Positions 26,914-35,811 of a stretch of 64,000 nucleotides of DNA are shown piece after piece. Made by a program: the position numbers and the translations under genes. Position 1 is the stretch's first letter. Each line of letters opens with the position of its first letter. The notes beneath the pieces are model-generated. The model saw nothing but the letters and a program-made list of their open reading frames with translations. It was not told the origin of the DNA and did no database searches. Location of the stretch: positions 5,954 to 69,953 of the forward strand of contig JBOHUG010000082.1 of NCBI GenBank assembly GCA_050734135.1. The letters run 5' to 3'. This DNA is from Bog-877 sp050734135 (GTDB lineage Bacteria > Chloroflexota > Dormibacteria > Aeolococcales > Bog-877).

Positions 26914-26942
26914 ATTATTGCCACCCAATGACCCGGAGTCAA
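26914..26942 (-). promoter_or_regulatory. Sigma-70-type promoter for the hydroxyacid dehydrogenase
   Basis: On the minus strand TTGACT (26942-26937), 17-base spacer, AATAAT (26919-26914). Transcription would begin near 26907, giving a leader of about 50 bases with a G-rich ribosome site before the GTG at 26855. Confidence 0.65.
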
Positions 26943-27006
26943 GGGACCGGGCGGGCCGCCTCGGGTCCGGTTGCCCGGGAGCGCAACCGTGTGCAAGACT
27001 CACCCG

Positions 27007-28065
27007 ATGCCTGACGAAAGAATTCGGAGCGCCCTAGAGCACTGGGGTCCGCGGTTCACCGTGAACGGGGTTGACCCATCCGACTTCCAGAAGGTGACCG
27101 GAGCGCTACAGCGGTGGAGCGAGTGGTGCGCCGCCTGGAGTCGGGCAGCCGAGGAGCACGCCGACCTGGGCGCCGCGGCTCTGGCGGCCGGGCGGAACCG
27201 GTCGGCCGGCGCCCATTACGCCCGGGCCTCCGTCTACTACCACTTCGCCAAGTTCGTCTTCGTGGAGGACCTGGAGCAGATGCGGGTGGCCCACCAGCAC
27301 GCGGTCGAGTGTCTCAATCTGGCCTTGCCGCACCTGGACCCGCCCGGAAGGAGGATCGAGATCCCTTTCGAGGGGGCGCGGATGGTGGGAGTACTGCGCA
27401 CCCCGGCTGGCCCGGGGCCCCACCCGGGGGTGGTGATGATTCCGGGCCTGGACTCCACCAAAGAAGAGTTCCGGACCACGGAACAGCTCTTTCTGGAGCG
27501 GGGTCTCGCAACGTTTTCGGTGGACGGTCCCGGCCAAGGCGAGTCGGAGTATGACCTTCCGGCTCGGCCTGACTGGGAGGTGCCAGGGGCGGTCATTTTG
27601 GACGCCCTCGAACAACTCCCAGAGCTCGACCGGGAACGGATAGGAATCTGGGGAGTCAGCCTAGGTGGCTACTACGGCCCGCGGCTAGCGGCGGTTGATC
27701 AGCGGGTGCGGGCCTGTGTGGCCCAGGCTGGCCCGTACAACTGGGGGGCCTGCTGGGACATCCTTCCTGAGCTGAGCCGCGAGGCCTTTCGGGTCCGGAC
27801 CCGCTCCGTCTCGGCGGAGGCGGCGCGCCAGTTTGCCCTCACCTTCTCACTGGAGGGATTCGCAGCTCGCATCAAGGTGCCCCTGCAGATCGTCTTCGGG
27901 AAGCGGGATCGGCTCATCCCCTGGCAGCAGGCCGAGCGGCTGGCCAAAGAGGCGGGGGGCCCGGTCGAGCTGCTGATGTTCGACGACGGCAACCACGTCT
28001 GCACCAACATCCCCTACCGTCACCGTTACCGGTCCGCTGATTGGATGGCCGAGCAACTGCGCTAG
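27007..28065 (+). CDS. Alpha/beta hydrolase, dihydroxypseudooxynicotine hydrolase-like
   Basis: 352-residue protein with a helical N-terminal domain (about residues 1-110) followed by an alpha/beta-hydrolase domain. The nucleophile is Ser218 in GVSLGG, with Asp301 in GKRDRL and His330 in GNHVC as likely triad partners. This arrangement resembles 2,6-dihydroxypseudooxynicotine hydrolase and FrsA-like enzymes, which cleave C-C or ester bonds. The ATG at 27007 is chosen because the preceding in-frame residues look non-coding; AAGACT six bases before it could be a -10 box. The natural substrate is unknown. Confidence 0.8.
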   Translation: MPDERIRSALEHWGPRFTVNGVDPSDFQKVTGALQRWSEWCAAWSRAAEEHADLGAAALAAGRNRSAGAHYARASVYYHFAKFVFVEDLEQMRVAHQHAVECLNLALPHLDPPGRRIEIPFEGARMVGVLRTPAGPGPHPGVVMIPGLDSTKEEFRTTEQLFLERGLATFSVDGPGQGESEYDLPARPDWEVPGAVILDALEQLPELDRERIGIWGVSLGGYYGPRLAAVDQRVRACVAQAGPYNWGACWDILPELSREAFRVRTRSVSAEAARQFALTFSLEGFAARIKVPLQIVFGKRDRLIPWQQAERLAKEAGGPVELLMFDDGNHVCTNIPYRHRYRSADWMAEQLR

Positions 28066-28096
28066 TCAGCAGGTTCTCGGGGCCAGCTCCGTAGGC

Positions 28097-29128
28097 TCAG
28101 GCAAGGTCTCTCGGGGGCGCGGTTGACCCCCGAAGCGCCAGCTCCGGAGGCAGCAGCTGGGAGTCGACCGCGCCTCGAGGGTTTGCGATCCGAGCCAGCA
28201 TCAGCCGGGCGGCCGCGGCACCAATTTGATAGTGGGGAATACGGACTGAGGTCAGCGGCGGTCGCAGCTGGTCAATGAACGGCATATCGTTGAAGCCGAC
28301 CACCGAGATGTCCTCAGGACAGCTCAGGTTGGCGTCATCGAGAGCAGCGTAGCAACCGAGTGCGAGCAAGTCGTTGCCGGCGAGCACCGCCGTGAAACGC
28401 TCGCCGCTTCGAAGTACTTCGGCGAGGCAGCGCTGGCCTTCGGAGCGCGAGAAGCCCCTCGCGAATGCCAACAGCCGGGGCTCTACCACGAGCCGGGCCG
28501 CCGCCATCCCGGACTCGAATCCGCTCAGCCGACCCCGTCCGGTCGAGAGATCCTGGGGTCCGGCGATGTGCGCGATCCGGCGATGCCCCAGCTTCACGAG
28601 GTGGGCCACCGCCAGCCGAGCACCGAGGCGGTCATCGACCGAGGCCGAGGGGAGGGAACTGTCTTCCAGGACCCGGTTCACCAGCACCACAGGCAGCTCT
28701 TCGGCAGCGGCCTGGTCCAAGAGCGGGTGCCGCTGCCGGGCCGTGGCCACGATGAACCCATCGACATGGCGAGAGCGCATCCCCTCAAAGACCCTCCGCT
28801 CGCGCTCCTCGTCGTTGTCCGTGTTCCCCATCAGGACCACGAAGCCATGGAGCGTCAGGGTGTCCTCGATGCCCCGAACGATGGGGGGGAAGAGTGGATT
28901 GTTGAGGTCGGGGATTAGCACTCCGACCGTATATGAGCGCCTGGTCTTCAGGCTCCGAGCGGCCGGGTCAGGTCTAAACTGAAGTTGCTCGGCCACCTGC
29001 AGGACCCGCTCGGCCGTCTCGACCTTGACCAGATGGCGCCGCTCAGAGTTCAGGGCTCTAGAGGCGGTACCCGGGTGGACCCCCGCTGTGCGGGCAACAT
29101 CGCGAAGGGTCACCCTCGAATTGGGCAC
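28097..29128 (-). CDS. LacI-family transcriptional regulator
   Basis: 343-residue repressor. The N-terminal HTH reads TLRDVARTAGVHPGTASRAL (about residues 7-26), with the hinge helix near 55. The ligand domain starts YTVGVLIPDLNNPLF and has the AGNDLLALG and VVGFNDMPFIDQLRPPLTSV motifs of the family. The GTG start has CGGAGG eight bases upstream. It converges on the hydrolase gene, which it may regulate along with the transporter region. No matching operator was seen. Confidence 0.9.
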   Translation of the reverse strand: MPNSRVTLRDVARTAGVHPGTASRALNSERRHLVKVETAERVLQVAEQLQFRPDPAARSLKTRRSYTVGVLIPDLNNPLFPPIVRGIEDTLTLHGFVVLMGNTDNDEERERRVFEGMRSRHVDGFIVATARQRHPLLDQAAAEELPVVLVNRVLEDSSLPSASVDDRLGARLAVAHLVKLGHRRIAHIAGPQDLSTGRGRLSGFESGMAAARLVVEPRLLAFARGFSRSEGQRCLAEVLRSGERFTAVLAGNDLLALGCYAALDDANLSCPEDISVVGFNDMPFIDQLRPPLTSVRIPHYQIGAAAARLMLARIANPRGAVDSQLLPPELALRGSTAPPRDLA

Positions 29129-29290
29129 CGCTCGGGCCTCCGCTCGGAATCCGCCGGGCTAAGCGCGGCTGTGCGGGAACTAGCGAGCAGTCCAGCGGAG
29201 TGCCCCGACAAGTCGCAGATCAGTTGAGTCTACGACCGCCGATCCAGCTTTCTCTCAGCTCCGGACACGGTCCTGAGCGGTCGTGGTCAG

Positions 29291-29296
29291 GATAAT
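29291..29296 (+). promoter_or_regulatory. -10 box (GATAAT) for leaderless polA mRNA
   Basis: GATAAT is followed by six bases (TGCCCC) and the ATG of polA at 29303. No ribosome binding site fits, so transcription probably begins at or next to the start codon. Confidence 0.5.
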
Positions 29297-29302
29297 TGCC
29301 CC

Positions 29303-32035
29303 ATGCCAACTGAGCCAGGACCGCGGACCCGTCTCCTGCTCGTCGATGCCCATGGGCTGGCTTTCCGCGCCTACCACGCGCTCCCGGAGATGACCAATCG
29401 CCGGGGGGAGGCGATCCGGGTCGCCTACGGCTACACATCAATGCTGCTGCTAGCGCTGGCCCGGGACTTCGACTGTGCCGTGGCCGCCTTCGACCCTCCC
29501 GGCCCCACTTTTCGGGACGCCAAGCTGGCCACTTACAAGGGCACTCGACAGGTGACCCCCGATGAGCTGATCGCCCAGATCCCGATCTGCCAGCAGATCA
29601 CCGAGCGTCTCAACATTCCAGTCCTGATGGTCTCCGGCTTCGAGGCTGACGACGTGCTCGGAACGCTTGCCTACCAGGCCAAGGCAGCCAACTGCGAAAC
29701 CGTCATCCTCTCCGGGGACATGGACCTGCTCCAACTGGTGGACGAACACACCGTGGTCCAGAGCAGTCGGCGAGGTAACAGTGACCCGCTGATCTACGAC
29801 GTCGCCGCGATCAGGGAGCGGTTCGGGTTCGAGCCGGTACGGATCATCGACTACAAGGCGCTCCGGGGCGACACCAGCGACAACATCCCCGGGGTACCCG
29901 GGATCGGCGAGAAGAGTGCCGCTGCGCTGATCCAACAGTTCGGCTCGCTCGATGGAGTGCTGGCCGCGGTGGACTCAATGCCACCGGGACGAATGCGGAC
30001 GGCGCTCTCCGGCAACGCCGAGGTGGCCAACTTCAGCCGGGAGTTGGTCACCATCGTGCAGGAGGTGCCGGGTGTGACCCTGGATCTCGCCAACTGCCGG
30101 TTGCAGGAGTACGACCGAGAGGCGGCCGCCGCCCTGCTGGAGGAGCTCGGAATGCCGAGCTTGGTGAACCGGTTACCGAGCTCGGCGGCGAGTGTCGGGG
30201 CGGTCGCTGCAGATCGACCCTCGGCGGCGCCTACCGAGCTGGTCCAGACGTCGGTCGCGGTCGAGGCGCTGGTGACCGCGCTGACTCGCGCCGGCTCTTG
30301 CACCGTCGAGGTGGCAGTCGACGGTCCGCCTCGCAAGGGGGTGGTCGTGGGCCTCGCGGTCGCTACCGACGGCGATCACAGCTGGTATTGCCCGGTGGCG
30401 CCTCCCCTACCCGATGCGCTCAGCTGGCAGCAGCTCCGGCCCTTGACCGAGCTCCTGGCCCAGAGCGCGATCAAGAAGTCGAGCTATCAACTAAAGGAGG
30501 CGATTCTGGCCCTGAGGGGAGCCGGAGCGGACCTGGACGGGGAGGGGTTCGACTGCGTGCTGGCTGCCTACCTTGCGGACTCCCGAAGTCGGACCCCGAC
30601 CCTGTCGGCGCTGTGCCGAGAGTGGGACGGCCCGCCGGCCCCGGAGCGGGAGACCTACCTCGGGAAGGGGGCGGCGAGCCGTCTACCCTCATCGCTGAGC
30701 TTGGCGGAGGCGGCCCAGCTGTACGGTGGGGAGGCTGCCTGCGCGGCTGCGATCAAGCCGAAGCTGGAGGCCAGGCTTGCCGAACTCGGCGCCAGCGAGC
30801 TGCTCCGGGATCTCGAGCTTCCCGTGCTGGGGATCCTGGCTGAGATGGAGGCCCTCGGAGTTCGGCTGGACGCTGCCCAGCTGCGTGCGATCTCGGCTGC
30901 TCTGACCGTTCAGATAGCCGAGCTGGAGTCGGAAATGTTCCGGTTGGCGGAACGGGCCTTCAGCCCCGGTTCGACACCGCAACTGGCCGCCTTGTTGTAC
31001 GACGAGCTGGGACTGAAGAGCTCGCGTCGCACCAAGACCGGACGCTCGACCGACGCTCAGGCCCTGGAGGCGCTCCGAGACGAACACCCCATCGTGGGGT
31101 TGGTCTTGGAGTGGCGCCAGGTCACCAAGCTTAAAAGCACCTACGTGGACGCCCTGCCCGACCTGGTCGACGCCGATGACGGGCGGGTGCATACCACTTT
31201 CAACCAGGCGGTAGCTGCCACTGGGAGGCTCTCATCCACCGACCCGAACCTTCAGAACATTCCGATTCGCACCGAGCTAGGCCGCCGGATCCGGGCGGCC
31301 TTCATCCCCGGTCCGGAGGAGTGGGTGTTGCTCTCCGCCGACTACTCCCAGATCGAGCTCCGGGTGCTGGCCCACCTGAGCCAGGATCCCCAGCTCAGCG
31401 CCGCCTTCGCCCGAGGGGACGACGTTCACGCCGACACCGCTGCCCAGGTCTTCGGGGTTACCCAGGATCAGGTTTCGGCAGATCAGCGTCGGATGGCCAA
31501 AGTGGTGAACTTCGGCATCCTCTACGGCCTCTCCAGCTATGGACTCTCACGGGACCTGGGGATCGCCGCTGAAGTTGCCGACGACTTCATTCGTCGCTAC
31601 TTCGCCACTTACGCGGGGGTTCATGTCTATCTGGAGACCGTGCGGGGGCAGGCGCGCCAACAGGGCTACGTCAGCACCATTTTGGGCCGGCGCCGGTACC
31701 TGGCCGACATTAATTCCAGCAATCGCCAGGTCCGCGAGGCGAGCGAGCGGATGGCGATCAACATGCCGATCCAGGGCTCGGCGGCCGACATCATGAAGCT
31801 GGGAATGATCCGCACCGCCCAGGCGCTGCGCGCTTCCGGCAATCCCGCCCGGATGCTGCTCCAGGTTCACGACGAGCTGCTCTTCGAGGTGCCGGCCGGG
31901 GCGATCGATGAAGTGGCAGAGCTGGCCGCCACCGGTATGGCGGCCGCGATCGAGCTCGCGGTGCCCTTGATAGTCGACCTGAAGAGCGGACCAAATTGGA
32001 GGGATTTGACCCCATTGCGCCGGGCCACTGCCTGA
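29303..32035 (+). CDS. polA: DNA polymerase I (5' nuclease and polymerase; exonuclease domain degenerate)
   Basis: 910 residues. The N-terminal 5'-nuclease domain (1-290) has GFEADDVLGTLA, SGDMDLLQL and the helix-hairpin-helix GDTSDNIPGVPGIGEKSA. The middle domain (about 310-490) lacks the acidic residues of a 3'-5' exonuclease: the DxE motif reads VEVAVDG. The polymerase domain is intact, with motif A D680 (SADYSQIELR), the O-helix RRMAKVVNFGILYG and motif C VHDELLFE (D857). It therefore can repair and remove primers but probably cannot proofread. mutM follows after seven bases. Confidence 0.96.
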   Translation: MPTEPGPRTRLLLVDAHGLAFRAYHALPEMTNRRGEAIRVAYGYTSMLLLALARDFDCAVAAFDPPGPTFRDAKLATYKGTRQVTPDELIAQIPICQQITERLNIPVLMVSGFEADDVLGTLAYQAKAANCETVILSGDMDLLQLVDEHTVVQSSRRGNSDPLIYDVAAIRERFGFEPVRIIDYKALRGDTSDNIPGVPGIGEKSAAALIQQFGSLDGVLAAVDSMPPGRMRTALSGNAEVANFSRELVTIVQEVPGVTLDLANCRLQEYDREAAAALLEELGMPSLVNRLPSSAASVGAVAADRPSAAPTELVQTSVAVEALVTALTRAGSCTVEVAVDGPPRKGVVVGLAVATDGDHSWYCPVAPPLPDALSWQQLRPLTELLAQSAIKKSSYQLKEAILALRGAGADLDGEGFDCVLAAYLADSRSRTPTLSALCREWDGPPAPERETYLGKGAASRLPSSLSLAEAAQLYGGEAACAAAIKPKLEARLAELGASELLRDLELPVLGILAEMEALGVRLDAAQLRAISAALTVQIAELESEMFRLAERAFSPGSTPQLAALLYDELGLKSSRRTKTGRSTDAQALEALRDEHPIVGLVLEWRQVTKLKSTYVDALPDLVDADDGRVHTTFNQAVAATGRLSSTDPNLQNIPIRTELGRRIRAAFIPGPEEWVLLSADYSQIELRVLAHLSQDPQLSAAFARGDDVHADTAAQVFGVTQDQVSADQRRMAKVVNFGILYGLSSYGLSRDLGIAAEVADDFIRRYFATYAGVHVYLETVRGQARQQGYVSTILGRRRYLADINSSNRQVREASERMAINMPIQGSAADIMKLGMIRTAQALRASGNPARMLLQVHDELLFEVPAGAIDEVAELAATGMAAAIELAVPLIVDLKSGPNWRDLTPLRRATA

Positions 32036-32042
32036 GACACGG

Positions 32043-32867
32043 GTGCCCGAGCTTCCCGAGGTCGAGACCATCGTCCGCGACCTGCGGCCCCATCTGGTGG
32101 GTCGGACAGTGAGCCGGGCCGAGCTGGTTCGTACCTCGGTTCTCAGATTCGCTGACCCGGCCAGCTTTTCCGCGCGCACCGAGGGTCACCTGTTAGTAAC
32201 GATGCGGCGCCGAGGAAAGTTCATCCATCTCGGGCTGAGTGGCGGCGAGCACCTGGTCGTTCACCTGGGCATGACTGGGACGCTCACCCTGCAGCGCCCA
32301 GACCAGCCCAGGGTCAGCCACACCCACCTTGTGCTGGAGCTCGATGACCTGAGCCAGTTGCGGTTCCGTGACCCGCGTCGCTTCGGCCGGCTGCTCCTCG
32401 GTCGGCCCGACCAGCTGGAGCGAAGCGGGGCGCTACCCAAATTAGGGCCGGAGCCACTCTCTCCCGGTTTCCCCCAAAGCGGGTTTGCCGACGCCTTGCG
32501 GCGATCGGCCCGGCCGGTTAAGGCGGTTCTCTTGGACCAGGCGATGGTGGCGGGCTGCGGCAATATCTATGCGGATGAGTCGTGTTTCCTAGCTGGAATA
32601 CGCCCCCAACGGCGGGCCTTCACCCTCACCCGCGCCGAGGCAAGCCGGCTGCTGCTGGCGCTCCCACTCGTGATGCGGGAGGCGCTCGCGCGCCGGGGTA
32701 CCTCCTTTTCCGACTTTCGGGACGGCTTCGGGGCCCGGGGCGAAGCTTACGAAGCCCTCTTCGCGTACGGGCGGGGAGGCTTACCTTGCGTGCGCTGCGG
32801 CGCTACCCTACGCCAAACGCGAGTAGGGGGGAGGGCGACGGTCTTTTGCCTAAGGTGCCAGCGCTGA
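32043..32867 (+). CDS. mutM: Formamidopyrimidine-DNA glycosylase
   Basis: Base-excision glycosylase/lyase that removes 8-oxoguanine and formamidopyrimidines. The GTG start is followed directly by PELPEVET, giving the catalytic Pro and Glu after Met removal. The conserved lysine is in MRRRGKFIHLGL, and the H2TH region carries GCGNIYADE. The C-terminal zinc finger is CVRCG with CLRC at the end. Length of 274 residues is normal. Co-transcribed with polA, giving a repair pair. Confidence 0.95.
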   Translation: MPELPEVETIVRDLRPHLVGRTVSRAELVRTSVLRFADPASFSARTEGHLLVTMRRRGKFIHLGLSGGEHLVVHLGMTGTLTLQRPDQPRVSHTHLVLELDDLSQLRFRDPRRFGRLLLGRPDQLERSGALPKLGPEPLSPGFPQSGFADALRRSARPVKAVLLDQAMVAGCGNIYADESCFLAGIRPQRRAFTLTRAEASRLLLALPLVMREALARRGTSFSDFRDGFGARGEAYEALFAYGRGGLPCVRCGATLRQTRVGGRATVFCLRCQR

Positions 32868-33958
32868 GCTCCCGGGTTGCCGTGCTCTCCTACGATGATG
32901 TACCCCCCATCGGAGGTCAGGGTAGGTACGCGGGTGCCCTGGAGCAGGAGATGCCGAAGGTCGGCTTCAGCATCGAGATGGTGAGCGCCCGGCGGACTCC
33001 TTGGGGTCCCGGGCTAAGAATCCCCCGGCGCACCCGCCGGGCTCCCCTGGACTTCTCGCTCTGGCTGCGCCGACGGCTACCGGAAGTGGCGACCGCCCTC
33101 AAACCGGATCTTTGGCATGCCCTAGGTGGCCCGGGGGGGGTCCTGCTCTTCCGCCACCCGCCGACGGCACCCCTGGTTTACACCGCCAACCACACCTACC
33201 GGACCGCCCACGGCCGACGCATAGCCACCCGCCCGCTCGGATCGATCGAAGCGCGCGCCTATCGCTTCTCCGAACACGTGATCTCCATCTCGCCCTCAAC
33301 CGCCAGCTCGCTGGCCAAGGACTACGACGTTCCCAAGGAGAAGATCTCGGTGATCCCGATCGGAATCGACACCGACTGGCTCCATCCCGCGGGCGGCTAC
33401 GGGGAGCGCGATACCGTTCTCTTCGTGGGCCGGCTGGTGCCGATCAAAGGGGTGCCTCAGTTCATCTCGGCCTTCCGGGTGCTCAGCCAGAAGTTCCCTC
33501 GACTGCGGGCCGAAATCTGCGGCGAGGGACCGCTGCTGCAGGCGGCCGAGGCAGCGGCTCGAGAATTCGGTGGTCGGCTCGAAGTTAGGGGCCGGGTTTC
33601 GGAGTCGGAGTTGGCACGCTCCTACCAGCGCGCCTTGCTGATGGTCGTGCCCTCGCGTTACGAAGGTCTTGGAATCGTGGCTCTGGAAGCGATGGCCTCG
33701 GGAACTCCGGTCCTGGGGACCGATGTCCCCGGGCTGGCCGACCTTAAAGGCGGAGGGGTGGTCCTCGTTCCGCTCGAGGACGAGGCAGAGCTCCTGGCGG
33801 CGGCGGAGGGAATTCTAGGGGGTCGAGAGAGGTGGGAAGAGCTCTCGGCGGAGGCCCGGCAGACTGTCGTGAAGCGGTTCTCCTGGAACGCGGTCGGACC
33901 TCAGATCGCCGAGGTCTACCGCTCGGTACTCGGCTCCCGCGCCAACCAACGGGCGTAG
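32855..33958 (+). CDS. Glycosyltransferase family 4 protein
   Basis: GT-B glycosyltransferase of about 367 residues. The N-terminal domain begins RVAVLSYDDVPPIGGQGRYA; the C-terminal domain has VLFVGRLVPIKG and ends with PSRYEGLGIVALEAMASGTPVLGTDVPGLADL, the GT4 nucleotide-sugar site (ExxxxxE). It probably builds a cell-surface glycolipid or polysaccharide; donor and acceptor are unknown. The start is uncertain: GTG 32855 overlaps mutM by 13 bases, and TTG 32846 and GTG 32882 are alternatives. Its last 43 bases overlap the convergent ABC-F gene. Confidence 0.85.
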   Translation: MPALSSRVAVLSYDDVPPIGGQGRYAGALEQEMPKVGFSIEMVSARRTPWGPGLRIPRRTRRAPLDFSLWLRRRLPEVATALKPDLWHALGGPGGVLLFRHPPTAPLVYTANHTYRTAHGRRIATRPLGSIEARAYRFSEHVISISPSTASSLAKDYDVPKEKISVIPIGIDTDWLHPAGGYGERDTVLFVGRLVPIKGVPQFISAFRVLSQKFPRLRAEICGEGPLLQAAEAAAREFGGRLEVRGRVSESELARSYQRALLMVVPSRYEGLGIVALEAMASGTPVLGTDVPGLADLKGGGVVLVPLEDEAELLAAAEGILGGRERWEELSAEARQTVVKRFSWNAVGPQIAEVYRSVLGSRANQRA

Positions 33959-35757
33959 GCCGCATCCAGCTCCTCCCGGACCGCTTCAAAGCGCCGCAGC
34001 ACCGGTCGGCCGCGGTCGGTCGCCTGGAATGTCAGGGGATCGGCCAGCCTCGCTTCCAGCTCCTTTTTCTCCTCTTCCAGCTTCTCAATCTGGAGTTCGA
34101 CCTCTCGGCGCGAAGGGAGGGTCGGGGTGGGAGCAGTGGTCTTCCGGAGTTGGGTTCGGACGCGGCGAAGAGCGGGGTGGCTCGGCGGCTTTGGGGGTGA
34201 GGACCGGCGTTCCACGAGCTGGCCGGCCTCCACCTGGTAGACAGTGGTCGCCACCGAGTCTACGAAGTAGCGGTCGTGCGAGACCAGGACCACCGCACCG
34301 GGGTAGCCGGCAAGCGCTTCCTCCAGGACCTCTTGGGAAGGGATGTCCAAGTGGTTGGTGGGCTCGTCGAGAAGCAGGCAGTTCGCGTCGTCCATGCCGA
34401 GCCGTGAGAGCGCCACCCGGGCCTTCTCCCCTCCGGAGAGCTCCCGGACTCGACTGAGGGCGCGTTCTCCGCTGAAGAGCATGGCGCCAAGCACTGTCCG
34501 AGCCCGCTCGGGGAGTGATCCTGGATGGTCATCAAGGAGGTTCTCCAATACGGTCCGATCCACGTCGAGGTCGGCGAAGTCCTGGTGGTACTCCCGAATG
34601 CGGGCTCGGGCGCCGGGAATCACTCGACCTCGCACCGGCGGGAGTTGACCGGCCAGGGTGTGGAGCAAAGTGGTCTTGCCCGAGCCGTTTGGCCCGAGAA
34701 CGGCGATCCGGTCCCCACGAGCCACCCCGCGATCGGGGACCGTGAAGAACTCAACCTGACCCCGACCGCAAACGAGCCCTTCGGTTCGAACCACGACCTG
34801 CGCGCTGGGTGCCGCATGCAGCGTGAGCCGCATTCGTTGGAGTTCGGTGGGCTCGGGAACTCGCTCCAAGCGGTCCAGCAACGTTTGCCGTCCGCGTGCC
34901 TGCCGGGCCCGCTGGCCCGCTTTGTAACGCCGGATGTACTCCTCCTGGTGGTTGATGTGGGCCTGCTGGGCTTCCCAGGTCCGGCGCCACCGGAGGCGGC
35001 GCTCCTGACGCTGGCGAAGGTAGCTCGTGTACCCGCCCTCGTACACCTCGGCCCGACCTGACGCCAGCTCGACGATTCGCGTGCAGATCCGCTCCAGAAG
35101 CCGCCGGTCATGGGCGACCAGGCACAAGGTGGGCGCGCTCTGGAGCAGGTCGGACTCCAACCACTCGATGGCGGAGAGATCCAGGTGGTTGGTGGGCTCG
35201 TCGAGGAGGAGTAGGTCGACGTCCTGAAGCAGCAGCTTGCTCAGCTCCAGCCGTCGGATCTGGCCCACACTGAGCTCGTGGGGAGAACGGGCCTGCTCCT
35301 CATCGCCGAGTCCGAGCCCGTTCAGGACCGCCCGCGCCCTCGCCTCCAACTCGTAGCCGCCTAGTCCCTCGTAGGCGGATTGGGCTTCACCATAGCGGGC
35401 GAGCTCTGCCTCGCTGTCGGGGCCCGGAATCGTCAGCCGGTGTTCCAGATGTCCCAGCTCGTCTCGGAGCCGGGCCAGATCCAGCCGGCTTGCCATAGCC
35501 TCCCCGAGGACGGTCTCGGCGACCGGCTCGGGGGATTCCTGGGGCAGGTGCGCCAGCAGCAGGCGACCCTGGCGTTCGACCCGTCCCGAACTCGGTGGTT
35601 GCTCTCCCGCCAGCAGACTGAGCAGGCTGGACTTGCCCTCCCCGTTGCTGCCGACCACTCCCAGGCGGTCGCCAGGCTCGAGTTGCAGGTCGAGTCCGCT
35701 GAACACCACCCGGTCCGCATATTCGACTGCCACCTCCGAGCAGCTCAGGAGGGCCAT
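33916..35757 (-). CDS. ABC-F family ATPase
   Basis: 613-residue soluble protein with two ABC domains and no membrane segments. The first has GSNGEGKSS and LSVGQIRRLELSKLLLQ; the second GPNGSGKTT and LSGGEKARVALSRL. The inter-domain linker (about residues 240-300) is long, charged and helical, and the C-terminus is a coiled coil. ABC-F proteins act on the ribosome E-site as translation factors or in antibiotic resistance. The ATG at 35757 has GGAG six bases upstream. Which subfamily this belongs to is not clear by eye. It is divergent from uvrB. Confidence 0.88.
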   Translation of the reverse strand: MALLSCSEVAVEYADRVVFSGLDLQLEPGDRLGVVGSNGEGKSSLLSLLAGEQPPSSGRVERQGRLLLAHLPQESPEPVAETVLGEAMASRLDLARLRDELGHLEHRLTIPGPDSEAELARYGEAQSAYEGLGGYELEARARAVLNGLGLGDEEQARSPHELSVGQIRRLELSKLLLQDVDLLLLDEPTNHLDLSAIEWLESDLLQSAPTLCLVAHDRRLLERICTRIVELASGRAEVYEGGYTSYLRQRQERRLRWRRTWEAQQAHINHQEEYIRRYKAGQRARQARGRQTLLDRLERVPEPTELQRMRLTLHAAPSAQVVVRTEGLVCGRGQVEFFTVPDRGVARGDRIAVLGPNGSGKTTLLHTLAGQLPPVRGRVIPGARARIREYHQDFADLDVDRTVLENLLDDHPGSLPERARTVLGAMLFSGERALSRVRELSGGEKARVALSRLGMDDANCLLLDEPTNHLDIPSQEVLEEALAGYPGAVVLVSHDRYFVDSVATTVYQVEAGQLVERRSSPPKPPSHPALRRVRTQLRKTTAPTPTLPSRREVELQIEKLEEEKKELEARLADPLTFQATDRGRPVLRRFEAVREELDAAYARWLAREPSTER

Positions 35758-35799
35758 TCCAGGCTCCGATGAGAGGCGGTGCGCTGCCGTCCACACTGC

Positions 35800-35805
35800 G
35801 ATACT
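35800..35805 (+). promoter_or_regulatory. -10 box (GATACT) for leaderless uvrB mRNA
   Basis: GATACT, six bases (CGACAG), then the GTG at 35812. No LexA-type palindrome is evident beside it. Confidence 0.45.
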
Positions 35806-35811
35806 CGACAG

